Below, in pieces: positions 30,322-42,000 of a stretch of DNA of 64,000 bases (its first letter is position 1; each line of letters begins with the position of its first letter). The notes under the pieces are model-generated. The model did not search any database and was not told where the DNA came from. It worked only from the letters and a program-made list of their open reading frames with translations. Where the stretch lies: contig JAZGTN010000196.1 of NCBI GenBank assembly GCA_037783415.1, positions 1,526,062 to 1,590,061 on the forward strand, written 5' to 3'. The position numbers and the translations under genes are program-made. The stretch is from Leptasterias polaris (Eukaryota > Echinodermata > Asteroidea > Forcipulatida > Asteriidae).

Positions 30322-31354
30322 TTAAAGGGCCTATGCAATGCATTTTTTTATTAGTTAAAGTCATAAAGTGATCCTACCTGAACAAATATTTACCCATTAA
30401 ACCTTTGGTTTCACCGCGTTTATGCCATTAAAAAAATAAAAACATATTTTAGGGGTGCCCAGCACGCCCCGCCCATTCCCTCATTATCATAAGAATGTGT
30501 GACGTAGACTAGGGAGATCGGCTCACTTCCTGGTTCTACGTGTTGTGCGTCACACGCATACTGTACCGTGTGAAGTTTCTAAAAGTTTCTTCAGTTTGTC
30601 GCTGCTTCATCAAAAAAATAGGGCATTTATTCAGAATGCCACCGACCTGTTTTGTTGCTGGTTGCAGCAACACCACTAAGGATGGTTTCAGTCTCCATCG
30701 TTTTCCCTCTGACCCAAAATTTTGAAGAATTTGGACGGCGAAAGTCAAGCTGACTCGGGCAAAGTGGTCAGGGCCAACCGAGCACTCGGTCATCTGTTCC
30801 GTGCATTTTGAGACATCGTCGTCGCCTCTCTCTGGCTCGTACATGTATGGCCGAACCCCTAGCTCCTCATTTCTTTCATAATCACTGTCAGCCTCACTAC
30901 TTCAATCCGAAGAATTATTCCCCGAAAATTCTTCATCTACTGCTGAAAATGATGAAGATTCGGCCATGTTCGTCTTTTTATATCACGTCCGTCGTAGTGA
31001 TTGTTAATGTACAATGCGTTGTGTGTACTGTAGGAATTTCCGCGATCCGTGTGTGTGCATGTACACGTAGCGCATGCATCAGCTGCCACATTAGCATGGT
31101 ACCCGCAACATATTCTTGGTACCAGACCATTCTGAATTGCTTATGAACTCTCCACAGTCTACGTCACAAACAGCGCCCCCGTGCGGCGTAAAAAATAAGG
31201 AATTTAATTAATAAAAATAATTATTGCAAATTTTAAACATTTTACACTACTCACACAAATTTTTATTTTTTTTAATTGTATACAGAAAGTAAAAATAAAC
31301 TACAAAAAATAAATTTCTAAATTGTGAAAAATAAGTATTGCATAGGCCCTTTAA
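30322..31354 (+). mobile_element. TTAA-flanked, Kolobok-like element carrying a THAP domain fragment
   Basis: TTAA at 30322-30325 and 31351-31354 bound inverted termini AGGGCCTATGCAAT. A second internal inverted pair (GTGACGTAGACT near 30499, AGTCTACGTCAC near 31157) lies further in. The size is 1033 bp. TTAA target duplication plus a THAP domain is the combination known for Kolobok transposons. No catalytic transposase domain remains. Confidence 0.65.
30636..30824 (+). pseudogene. THAP-domain fragment with one in-frame stop
   Basis: ATG at 30636 begins MPPTCFVAGCSNTTKDGFSL, then HRFPSDPKF, a TGA at 30723-30725, then RIWTAKVKLTRAKWSG and VICSVHFETS in the same frame. It shows the C-x4-C, the FP and W positions and the C-x2-H pair of a THAP zinc finger, a sequence-specific DNA-binding module of transposases and derived host factors. 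Apart from the stop the frame is open. Upstream GC-box-like (CCCCGCCC) and CACTTCCTG sites look like a small promoter. Confidence 0.7.
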
Positions 31355-31670
31355 AGGAACAATGGGATTTATTTATTTTATTCATGATTACCAGAATTAC
31401 ATCAAATGTATACACTTTATTTTTTCCTTATATTTCACCTTTTGGGGGGGGGGTTGTATCAATTATCAGTGTAACATAAAAGCAAAACGCAATATTCCAT
31501 TAAGTTAGTTTTATTTTCACTATGTCTTTAGTACATATTCAACATTATAAATCAACAATCTTAAATTTAATCTGGGCAGATATTTGTTTATCATAGTCAA
31601 TAAATCTGTCAAATGGACACCTTACCTTACTGCAGAAAGAGCCACATTATCTTCAAGGCAAAGTTATTGG
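31355..31670. other. AT-rich non-coding, nothing recognised
   Basis: Includes a G10 run near 31444-31453. Confidence 0.5.
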
Positions 31671-31673
31671 CAG

Positions 31674-31728
31674 GGACATTTGTCATTATTGGTTTGATAG
31701 GGACATTTGTCATTATTGGTTTGATAGG
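31674..31728. repeat. Tandem duplication of about 27 bp
   Basis: GGGACATTTGTCATTATTGG plus TTTGATA occurs twice in a row. Confidence 0.85.
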
Positions 31729-31799
31729 TACATGTACAACACTATTAAAGAATACAATGAACGAATTGAAAAGCTGAGAACAAATTAGGCTCACTTGTC

Positions 31800-32140
31800 G
31801 AGTTTGCTACTGGAGCAAGAGTGGTACATACATGATGCAGCGACAGGTATTCAATTAAGGAATATGTTGCTGCTGGATCTACAATCATATCTGACTGCTG
31901 GAAGGCATAGAATTGAATGTCAGGAAAATCACTTCCTAAATTTTGTTGATCACACCACTGGCAATCATACTCAAAATATTGAGTGCCAGTGGTGGCAGAT
32001 CAAGAGGAGTCTGCCAAGCACCCATGCTACCAGCTCTACCAAGGCTTTGGTTCCTGGCTATAGCCAAGTACATGTGGCACCGACAAAATGCATCCACAGA
32101 TCATTTTAAGCAAATCCTCAGTGACATCTTGCTGTTGTAC
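31800..32140 (+). pseudogene. Merlin (ISXO2-like) transposase remnant, copy 2
   Basis: Plus-strand pieces: EYVAAGSTIISDCWKA (second catalytic D), NHFLNFVDHTTGNHTQNIEC then QWWQIKRSLPSTHAT (third acidic residue in the IEC block), then after a frameshift KYMWHRQNASTDHFKQILSD. This covers the C-terminal two thirds of a Merlin DDE domain. Frameshifts near 31915 and 32065 inactivate it. It is better conserved than the copy at 18840 and keeps the Glu that became a stop there. Confidence 0.75.
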
Positions 32141-33799
32141 GTACAAACCACCAAAAACGTTTTAGACACTGAATCATCCCCAACAACTCTTACTAAATTT
32201 CCTTCAAGGTTTTATTTTACAGAAATCTCCTCAATAAATCAAAAGATACACATGATAGAACAATAAACAACTATTACCATTTTTAAATAATGGACCAGCC
32301 ACAGGTCCTTTTGGTTGGTAAGCAGTTTGCAACAGCTAATTCTATTTTCTCATTTTCAAATAATGTCAGCTTTATGTGCAACTGATACATGTAGGCATAC
32401 ATGTATTTTGAGCACCATAGAAATGTCCTACTTTTGCTCAAGTGTTGAAAATCTAAGTCTGCCCCAATTCATAATGAAAGGCTACACCACAATTGGCCTT
32501 ATTCTTGTGAAAGTTGGAGTAGCCAAAAATAAGACCCTACAGTACAGTGGCTAACTTCAAAGGAGTCTCTTACACAAGGAGACCAATCAAGACAGGCTAA
32601 AAAGGTCTGCATTATTCACCAGTAACAAGAAAATTTGGAAAAAAGTAGGACTGACATGTATAGAGAGAGACAACAAATGAGGTGATGAAAGAGATCAACC
32701 TACTGGAAACAAGCTTTTTAAAAAGGGAAAGCTGTGGTGGCATCCCAATTGATGTAGGTCTCCAAAATCAACTTACACCAGCTGTCTGTGCACAAACTAT
32801 AGACATCCTCAGAAAATAGGCATGTCAAATGTACACCAATTCACTTCTGATAAGACACCTGAGCAACAGAGGCAGCAAATTGTAAAAATGTTTTCGGCTT
32901 TTTGCTTGCTTATTAAAAAAATAAGCTTGAGCCCTTGTGGGGGTTGATACATACAGGTATTGGAAAGGGTACACCTTCTAAAATTCTAAAAGGTTCTCAA
33001 GATTATTATGTTAATTTTAATACATTTTATTTTACTTTTTCGTGTAAACATAGATACAGTACATATAGTTTGTGTTTGATCATTTGGACTGTATATCTGA
33101 ATGTGTTGCAAGGTCTCCCCATCCCCCAAAAGTAAAAAATGTTCACTGCTTGTTGCTTACTTTAAAATGTAATTTCAGACAGGTATGTCTGACACTGTGA
33201 AATGTACGACAGACACCAATATCATCATCTTCATCATATCAGGAAGTGTATTTACTGAGCTTTGATGCATAAACCCTAAATATAAGAAAACAAAAAGTTC
33301 ATACTAGGTTTGAAATAAAAATATTGGTTTACATATGTTGGTTTAAAAAAGACATAATTTCTACGTCTGACCATGGTCTGACACCATGGTGTTTTGGGCG
33401 AGTGGATTTTCTACATCAAGATGTGGATGGATATTGTCTTTTAAAAACTAGGCCCAGCAAAAAATATAGTAAAATCAAAGGTTGTCTTTTTCTTCTTTTT
33501 TTCAAAAGAATGAATGTAGGAAATGTACTGAAGTTTACTTACCACCAACCATGATGTTGTGAAAGTTCACCTCCAATGATAGACAGCTCCTCTGTAACTT
33601 CAAATTCATGATGACTCTTGTGAATGCGAGACCATGGATGGAGAGCTATGGTGAGACCATGTCATCCCATAATTTCCGCACATATCCTAGAATTACACAG
33701 AGGCTACGCAGGCCGTTGACTGTTGCCCTGGTCTCAGCCCCTTCCAAAGTTTCCACAGAGTTTAAGATTCTCCAGCGGCTGTGAACAAACTGCTGAAGG
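32141..33799. other. Non-coding, nothing recognised
   Basis: Scattered short frames only. A near-palindrome around CCATGGTCTGACACCATGG lies at about 33371-33389. Confidence 0.45.
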
Positions 33800-34340
33800 C
33801 TGTTGCAGCTACAACTCCGGTTTTCGTATACATGTAGTCACTGTCACAATGTCAGTAACAGTTTGGACAGTTCAGAATCCACAAGACATAGAGCATGGTT
33901 TCATCATGGAGGTAGCCGTGGTTGTCAGCATTACAACCATGCAAGGCTACGTCCATCATTCCAATGGCTGCCATCCAAGTAAACCACTGACGTCCAGCAG
34001 CATAGTGGAGTGTATGCCGTCTTTGAGGGTAATGGAGACGATAGCGGAATGAACCTCATAGTTCTAGGAGTAGGGCCTAGGGGCCTATACTTCCGCACAT
34101 ATCCCCGCAATCAAACCTCAAGTGTGGCAACATGCTGAAAGCCGTCACTTTCTACCAGCTACTACAACTCCGGTTTTCGTATAGTCACTGTCACAATGTC
34201 AGTAACAGTTTGGACAGTTCAGAATCCACAAGACATAGAGCATGGTTTCATTATGGAGGTAGCCGTGCCGTGATTCCAATGGCTGCCATTCGAGTAAACC
34301 ACTGACGTCCAGCAGTGTATGCCGTCTTTGCATGCTTTAT
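33800..34340. repeat. Two-copy duplication (33808-34025 and 34158-34330)
   Basis: CTACAACTCCGGTTTTCGTA starts both copies. About 110 bp is nearly identical, then a shorter shared tail (AAACCACTGACGTCCAGCAG) follows with an internal deletion in the second copy. The minus strand has weak coding flavour (HYAAGRQWFTWMAAIG) but no secure family. Confidence 0.7.
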
Positions 34341-36080
34341 GGTTTGTTACGTTTGTGGAGCACTAAAAAAAACTGCGTGCAGTCTGACTGTGGCACTTGC
34401 AGTAAATATTCCACTGTCACCAGCTTCACCAGTCGAGTAACTCAGACATTATTCTGCCAGTATTCCTGTAAAAATAGTGTAAGTTAATTAAACTGTTACG
34501 TTGGCTCAGGTGTATAAATGCCAATAAATAATTTCAAAGTTCCAACACAATGCGAGTTGTTTATATCACAAAATCATGACCCGCACGGCGTGAGAATCCA
34601 GGCACGTGTGAATGAGTTGGTAGAGCGCCCTCTGTTGAATGAATTTGGGACAGCCTTAATCTTCTTTTTACTCGATTACACCCGGGGGCTGAGATATCGA
34701 ACTTAATTAACTTAATTAACTTTAAGTTGCGGGGATAATGTCAGCTGAGCATTAGTTTATAATGAGCTTTATTCAAGAACCTGAGAAACATATTCCTTAT
34801 TCACGGCAAACTTCAATGTTCCTCTCGCCTCGGTTTATTTATTTGAAAGAGAGAAAAAACAATATTTACATTGTGAACTGAAACTTAAAATAAATAATGC
34901 CTTTCGAGCCATTAACACGAGTCACTTAAAGATATGTATTCCTTTTTAACTCACGTGGAATCCGTCACCAAATAGAAAGCAAGCCTCCGTATCATCTAAT
35001 TGATTTAATGTATAGGAACTTCTTCATCTCCACTAGGAAATTTTTGTGGAAAGTGAAAACTTTAGAATTTACAGGAAAACTTACATGTGATGTGGTTCCG
35101 TGGATTGCGCCTCCCCCCCCCCCCCCCGAAAAAAAGGCAACACATTTGAGAGGGTTACCGAGAAGTAATAATAAAACTGCTGTTAATACTGTCTGCTAGG
35201 TATAGGCTAGTCTCAGTAATATAATGGAAGTCTGTGAAAAAGACATAAAGCATCAACCCCAAATGGCAGAAAGTTGTATGTTTTAACAAAAACGCAACAG
35301 AATGGGGAAGGGTTTTTGGTTTTTTTAAACCTTGGACTCACATCAAAAGATACATTAAAAGAAAAGTACATGAATTGAAGTGTAATTCAGAGGACACGGT
35401 TGGTTAATAGGATTGTATAAGATACATCAGTACAGTTTATATTATTTTAGGAATCATTTTAAGTTATTTGGAAAAATTATTCTTTCGGTGAAGGGAGGGG
35501 GTGGGGGTTGTCCAACAGGCTTGATGTACAGGCAGTGATTTATTTCTAGCTATGAGCTAGGTAACTTGACCATGTGAAGACTTTTTAGTGGTTCTGGGGT
35601 TTGTTTAAGTTTGTTTTATATTTAGCAAGCAGTTCGTTGTTTGAGGAGACCTCTAGATATATACTGTGTGTTAAACAGTACTTTAACAATGAGGCAATTA
35701 GGCATGCTAGCTACATCACCACCCATCGGTTGAATTGTTGGGTGGTTCCGGTCTTCTATAGATACTGCCTATAACCATGGCAACCAAAACCATCCTTTTT
35801 AGTATATGTAATGTCATATGCTTTAGAATAGTATTTAGGCGGAAAAGTTCCAATGGGTCTGGCAGGGTCAGTGAAAATTAATGCTAAGTCTCAGCAGCCT
35901 TCAATAAGAGCCAACAAAGTTTTGTCCAGGTCCCTAAGCCAAGATCCCCAAAGGACAATACAAAGTGATTACACTCAGATTCAGTAATAAACAAGCACCA
36001 CACATTGTACTTAGTTTAGTGACTAACTGTCACAGCCAAAAGGATTTTTATTTTGTACTTCTTTTACTTTAGTGACTAAC
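34341..36080. other. Non-coding, nothing recognised
   Basis: Contains a C16-like homopolymer at about 35110-35127 that will be unstable. Confidence 0.45.
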
Positions 36081-36830
36081 CATCACAGCCAAAAGGTTTT
36101 CATAAAGAGAGCAAACACCGAATACCAATTATTGTTCGGGCAAACCGGCAAACAGACAAAACATCAACAAATACCAACACACACACTGGGTACACACACT
36201 GGGTACACACCAGGCCAAAATGAGCACCAAGCTCCTGGACACAGAACTGCCCAGATCAATTCACGGGCACCAACAACCCCTGGGCTGCAGTCCCAGCTAT
36301 ACCACTTGCAATTTCTTGCACCATTCCTTTGGGTACCTTGACCCATTGGTTATACGTTGTAACTCTCAACGCATTTACACCACATTACAAACACCTTCAT
36401 AGACTACATGTCAGAACCTGATGATAACCACTTTGACAAATTTACCAACACAGCAACATTCGGTCAGAATAGCACCCAGTGAAAACTGTGTGTGCCGTTG
36501 CTGTGCCTGACAAATAGTGCAATGAACTTTTTAAAATAATTGCCCATGTGGGGAATAAGTTCACCAATCATGACAATGTTAAAGCAAGTGAATGACTTGT
36601 TACGTTGGCTGTATATTTCCTGAACAAATTTATGCCCTGATGCTTGTGAAGGAATACAAAACACAAATCCCCTTAAGAGGTGGTGATAGGGGTGGCAGTG
36701 GGTGACAACAAAATGCATGACATTTGTCACAAATTTCTGTGCACCTCCATTGTGATTGAAAGGCTATGACAAAGTGTCAGAAACTAGCTGCCGCCAAATT
36801 ATGCCTTCCAAGTTAAGATAACAAACAAGG
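36081..36830. other. Non-coding, nothing recognised
   Basis: A short tandem CACACTGGGTACACA duplication lies near 36182-36208. Confidence 0.45.
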
Positions 36831-36835
36831 TATGT

Positions 36836-37059
36836 GATTGGCAGAAAGAAACACTTCCCCCCTTTTGGTTATAAATTTATCAATTCATTGCACTGATTGG
36901 TTAATTAACTGCATTGTGATTGGCTGATATTGGATCATTCGATTGGCTAACCATACCAAACCGTGAAACCCCGGTTTGTCACAAATTTTGCAAAGGCAAA
37001 ACACACAATATACACTTCCCTGTACTCTGCTACAAATCATTTTCTTGCATTTTGATTGG
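36836..37059. promoter_or_regulatory. Cluster of five GATTGG (inverted CCAAT) boxes
   Basis: GATTGG at 36836, 36895, 36918, 36941 and 37054, all in the same orientation within 224 bp. NF-Y binds CCAAT and clusters of it mark many promoters, but no downstream exon is recognisable, so function is speculative. Confidence 0.3.
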
Positions 37060-39060
37060 CTGCAAGTTTGTTCATAGGATCCTTCATTTGCATAGCTGTT
37101 CCACATAAAAGGAAATGAAACACAGTGTCACCTCCACAGTGTGTACACATTAAATAGTTTGGCATGTTTGTATTACATGTGTAGTCAATAAAGCAATGCA
37201 ACAAGCACATGTACTTCCCAACCTTTGACTTTAAGCACACAAAACATCCTGGTATTATGCAGAATGCAGGTGAGCTAACCAACTAAGCATGCAGACTTTT
37301 CTAAGTATAAAGCATTTAATCTTTAAGAGATATAATGTGTTATCACTGAAACAGATATACATGTAAGGTCAAGTAGTTGTCCCTCTAGCCTTGGCTCTTG
37401 AATGAGAGAAGTAAAAAGATTAACATTGAAACTGCAGTTAACTGCAAAATAATGCCTTTGGAGCCAACATGAATCGCTTGAAGTTGTATTCCTTTAAACT
37501 CACCATGACATCTGTGAGCAAATAGAGAGTAAACATTTTGTCAACAACCTTCCCCCAATAACTTAATCAGGCAGCTTAATCATTCTTTATTGTGTCTCTG
37601 TGTGCATTTAAGATATAACTACCTGATTCTATTGATACAATGAAGGGGCCAGACTAATTTCCCTCACAGCCTCGCTTTGGTTACATGGATTTCAATGTAT
37701 ACAGAAAAAACAAAATGGTGGTACCAAAGAACATTGAAATAATACAATTGAATTTACTTCTAGGAAACCATACACCATGCCTGATGTAGGGGAAGTTTAT
37801 TTATTTATTTACTCAATTATTAATAATTTTTCTCCCACAGAGGTATAAAGAGTGGCTCACAGTACGGCTTCGAATCAGGCCTGGAATAAGATACTCAAAA
37901 ACTATTTTTGTTTCCTCCCAATTGTAATCATCAAACTTAGACCAGAATTTACATAGACTAAAAAGTTGGGGGGAAATAATAAAGATAACTGTTATGAACT
38001 GCTTATGGACAAACAGTTATGGTGGTCTAAATGCAGAACGTGGTAAAGATCGCAGAGTCTTTGTCAAAGTTGATAGAAATACAATTTTTGTTCCTGAAAA
38101 ACCACTTAGGTTGTGAATTTATTATTATTCATTAATTTTGATAATGAAACCAAGGAAACCTAAAGTTAACAGCTGAACAAGTTTTGAGATGTGCCCCCCT
38201 CTCTTCATATCAAAAGTAAATACAAATCTGAATGTGCTTGCTTGTGAGCATGTGATTTCGCAGGTTACAAGGTATGGCATTATCAATAAAGGCATAGCAT
38301 GGGGTCAATCTGAGGACACATCATTAGTGTATGGAAGTGTAAAATCATTCCCATCATCTTATTATCATACACCAACAACCTGTCACATAAAACCAAATTA
38401 CATAGTCACTGTTTTTGAAAAAAACCAATCAATCATTTCCATTGTTTGCAGGAGCTTTGTGAAGGTAGTGTCCATTTGGCATATCTGGTCAAATATAGAA
38501 GCTACTGTTCATTGTTAGTAATTCAGATAGGTGATGGAATTGTACCTTTGATGACAAAAGCATGGAATTTGACACACAGTCAGAGCATGTCATGATACAG
38601 ATATTTGGCTTTTGGACCATTGCACAATAGCCCTTTCAACAATATTGGTACATTTATGAAAAACAAGCAATGTCAGCATTTTGTAAAATTTTGAAAATTG
38701 CTCATTAACCCTCCTACTCTTGGTAACATTTTCCAGTGAGTTGATCAACCATTTGAAACCATTCAACTGCACTGGTTGTGTATGATGGCACAACTGTGCA
38801 CATAACATGTGTGTACTGTATGCATTTACCACATGATATTACATTGCAGGCTGGCACAGTTTATCTACCATTAAAAACCACAGTGGATGATATTGAATAG
38901 GCAGACAGTAGGAGGGTTAATCATGTATTAAAAGATTTAAATTTCAAATATCTAATGACATACTCTGGCTGTGTGACAAATTTCATGCTTAATCATCAAC
39001 GGCACAGCTCCCCCCAAGTTACGATCCACAAAGTTACGATCAGAAAGATAAGACTCACCA
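37060..39060. other. Non-coding, nothing recognised
   Basis: No coding or terminal-repeat signature found. Confidence 0.45.
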
Positions 39061-39063
39061 CCA

Positions 39064-42000
39064 AGAGTGCTTGAGTGTATTACTGATGATACTCCTGTAT
39101 GACTCGTTGTATAGATGAGAATGCTGTAGTGTATTGCTGATGATGCTCCTGTATGACTCGTTGTATAGATGAGAATGCTGTAGTGTATTGCTGATGATGC
39201 TCCTGCATGACTTGTTGTATAGATGAGAATGCTGTAGTGTATTGCTGATGATGCTCCTGCATGACTCGTTGTATAGATGAGAATGCTTGAGTGTATTGCT
39301 GATGATGCTCCTGCATGACTCGTTGTATAGATGAGAATGCTGGAGTGTATTGCTGATGATGCTCCTGTATGACTCGTTGTATAGATGAGAATGCTGGAGT
39401 GTATTGCTGATGATGCTCCTGTATGACTCGTTGTATAGATGAGAATGCTGGAGTGTATTGCTGATGATGCTCCTGTATGACTCGTTGTATAGATGAGAAT
39501 GCTTGAGTGTATTGCTGATGATGCTCCTGTATGACTCGTTGTATTATAATAATAATAATAACCAGTTCTTATATAGCGCATTTCACAATAACGTCTCAAT
39601 GCGCTTTACATTAGTGCCCTGGTCATTGGGCCAATAACATTCCTTTAATCTTTCTCAGCTCCCTGGGGAGTATACAGCCTGTGCTGCAATATATGCGCTA
39701 CTAGGCTAAATCAATCACAAGAACCATCTCTGCCCTCACAGGTACCCATTTTACCCCTGGGTGGAGAGAAGCAATTATAGTTAAGTGTCTTGCTCAGGGA
39801 CACAAGTGTCACGACCGGGACACGAACCCACACTCTGCTGAACAGAAACACCAGAGCTTGAGTTCGGAGTTCGGTGCTCTTAACCGCTCGGCCACGACAC
39901 GCCACGATGAGAATGCTGGAGTGTATTGCTGATGATGCTCCTGTATGACTCGTTGTATAGATGAGAATGCTGGAGTGTATTGCTGATGATGCTCCTGAAT
40001 GACTCGTTGCATAGATGAGAATGCTGTAGTGTATTGCTGATGATGCTCCTGCATGACTCGTTGTATAGATGAGAATGCTAGAGTGTATTGCTGATGATAC
40101 TCCTGCATGACTCGTTGTATAGATGAGAATGCTGGAGTGTATTGCTGATGATGCTCCTGTATGACTCGTTGTATAGATGAGAATGCTGTAGTGTATTGCT
40201 GATGATGCTCCTACATGACTCGTTGTATAGATGAGAATGCTGGAGTGTATTGCTGATGATGCTCCTGTATGACTCGTTGTATAGATGAGAATGCTGTAGT
40301 GTATTGCTGATGATGCTCCTGAATGACTTGTTGTATAGATGAGAATGCTGGAGTGTATTGCTGATGATGCTCCTGTATGACTCGTTGTATAGATGAGAAT
40401 GCTGTAGTGTATTGCTGATGATGCTCCTGAATGACTTGTTGTATAGATGAGAATGCTGGAGTGTATTGCTGATGATGTTCCTGTATGACTCGTTGTATAG
40501 ATGAGAATGCTGTAGTGTATTACTGATGATGCTCCTGAATGACTTGTTGTATAGATGAGAGTGCTAGAGTGTATTGCTGATGATACTCCTGCATGACTCG
40601 TTGTATAAATGAGAATGTTGGAGTGTATTGCTGATGATGCTCCTGTATGATTCGTTGTATAGATGAGAATGCTTGAGTGTATTACTGATGATGCTCCTGA
40701 ATGACTTGTTGTATAGATGAGAGTGCTAGAGTGTATTGCTGATGATACTCCTGCATGACTCGTTGTATAGATGAGAATGCTTGAGTGTATTGCTGATGAT
40801 GCTCCTGCATGACTCGTTGTATAGATGAGAATGCTGGGAGTGTATTGCTGATGATGCTCCTGCATGACTCGTTGTATAGATGAGAATGCTGGAGTGTATT
40901 GCTGATGATGCTCCTGCATGACTCGTTGTATAGATGAGAATGCTGGGAGTGTATTGCTGATGATGCTCCTGCATGACTCGTTGTATAGATGAGAATGCTG
41001 GAGTGTATTGCTGATGATGCTCCTGCATGACTCGTTGTATAGATGAGAATGCTTGAGTGTATTGCTGATGATGCTCCTGAATGACTCGTTGTATAGATGA
41101 GAATGCTTGAGTGTATTGCTGATGATACTCCTGTATGACTCGTTGTATAGATGAGAATGCTTGAGTGTATTGCTGATGATGCTCCTGTATGACTCGTTGT
41201 ATAGATGAGAATGCTGGAGTGTATTGCTGATGATGCTCCTGCATGACTCGTTGTATAGATGAGAATGCTTGAGTGTATTGCTGATGATGCTTCTGCATGA
41301 CTCGTTGTATAGATGAGAATGCTTGAGTGTATTGCTGATGATGCTCCTGTATGACTCGTTGTATAGATGAGAATGCTTGAGTGTATTGCTGATGATGCTC
41401 CTGTATGACTCGTTGTATAGATGAGAATGCTTGAGTGTATTGCTGATGATGCTCCTGCATGACTCGTTGTATAGATGAGAATGCTGGAGTGTATTGCTGA
41501 TGATGCTCCTGCATGACTCGTTGTATAGATGAGAATGCTTGAGTGTATTGCTGATGATGCTCCTGCATGACTCGTTGTATAGATGAGAGTGCTTGAGTAT
41601 ATTGCTGATGATGCTCCTGTATGACTCGTTGTATAGATGAGAATGCTTGAGTGTATTACTGATGATGCTCCTGAATGACTTGTTGTATAGATGAGAGTGC
41701 TTGAGTGTATTGCTGATGATGCTCCTGCATGACTCGTTGTATAGATGAGAATGCTGGGAGTGTATTGCTGATGATGCTCCTGTATGACTCGTTGTATAGA
41801 TGAGAATGCTGGAGTGTATTGCTGATGATGCTCCTGTATGACTCGTTGTATAGATGAGAATGCTTGAGTGTATTGCTGATGATGCTCCTGCATGACTCGT
41901 TGTATAGATGAGAATGCTTGAGTGTATTGCTGATGATGCTCCTGCATGACTCGTTGTATAGATGAGAATGCTGTAGTGTATTGCTGATGATGCTCCTGCA

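Noticed and set aside
39840..39905. tRNA gene (Leu/Ser-like box A and B)
   Set aside because: The tRNA-like part is the head of a SINE with a LINE-type tail and a TTATTA repeat, and lacks a coherent cloverleaf 3' half.
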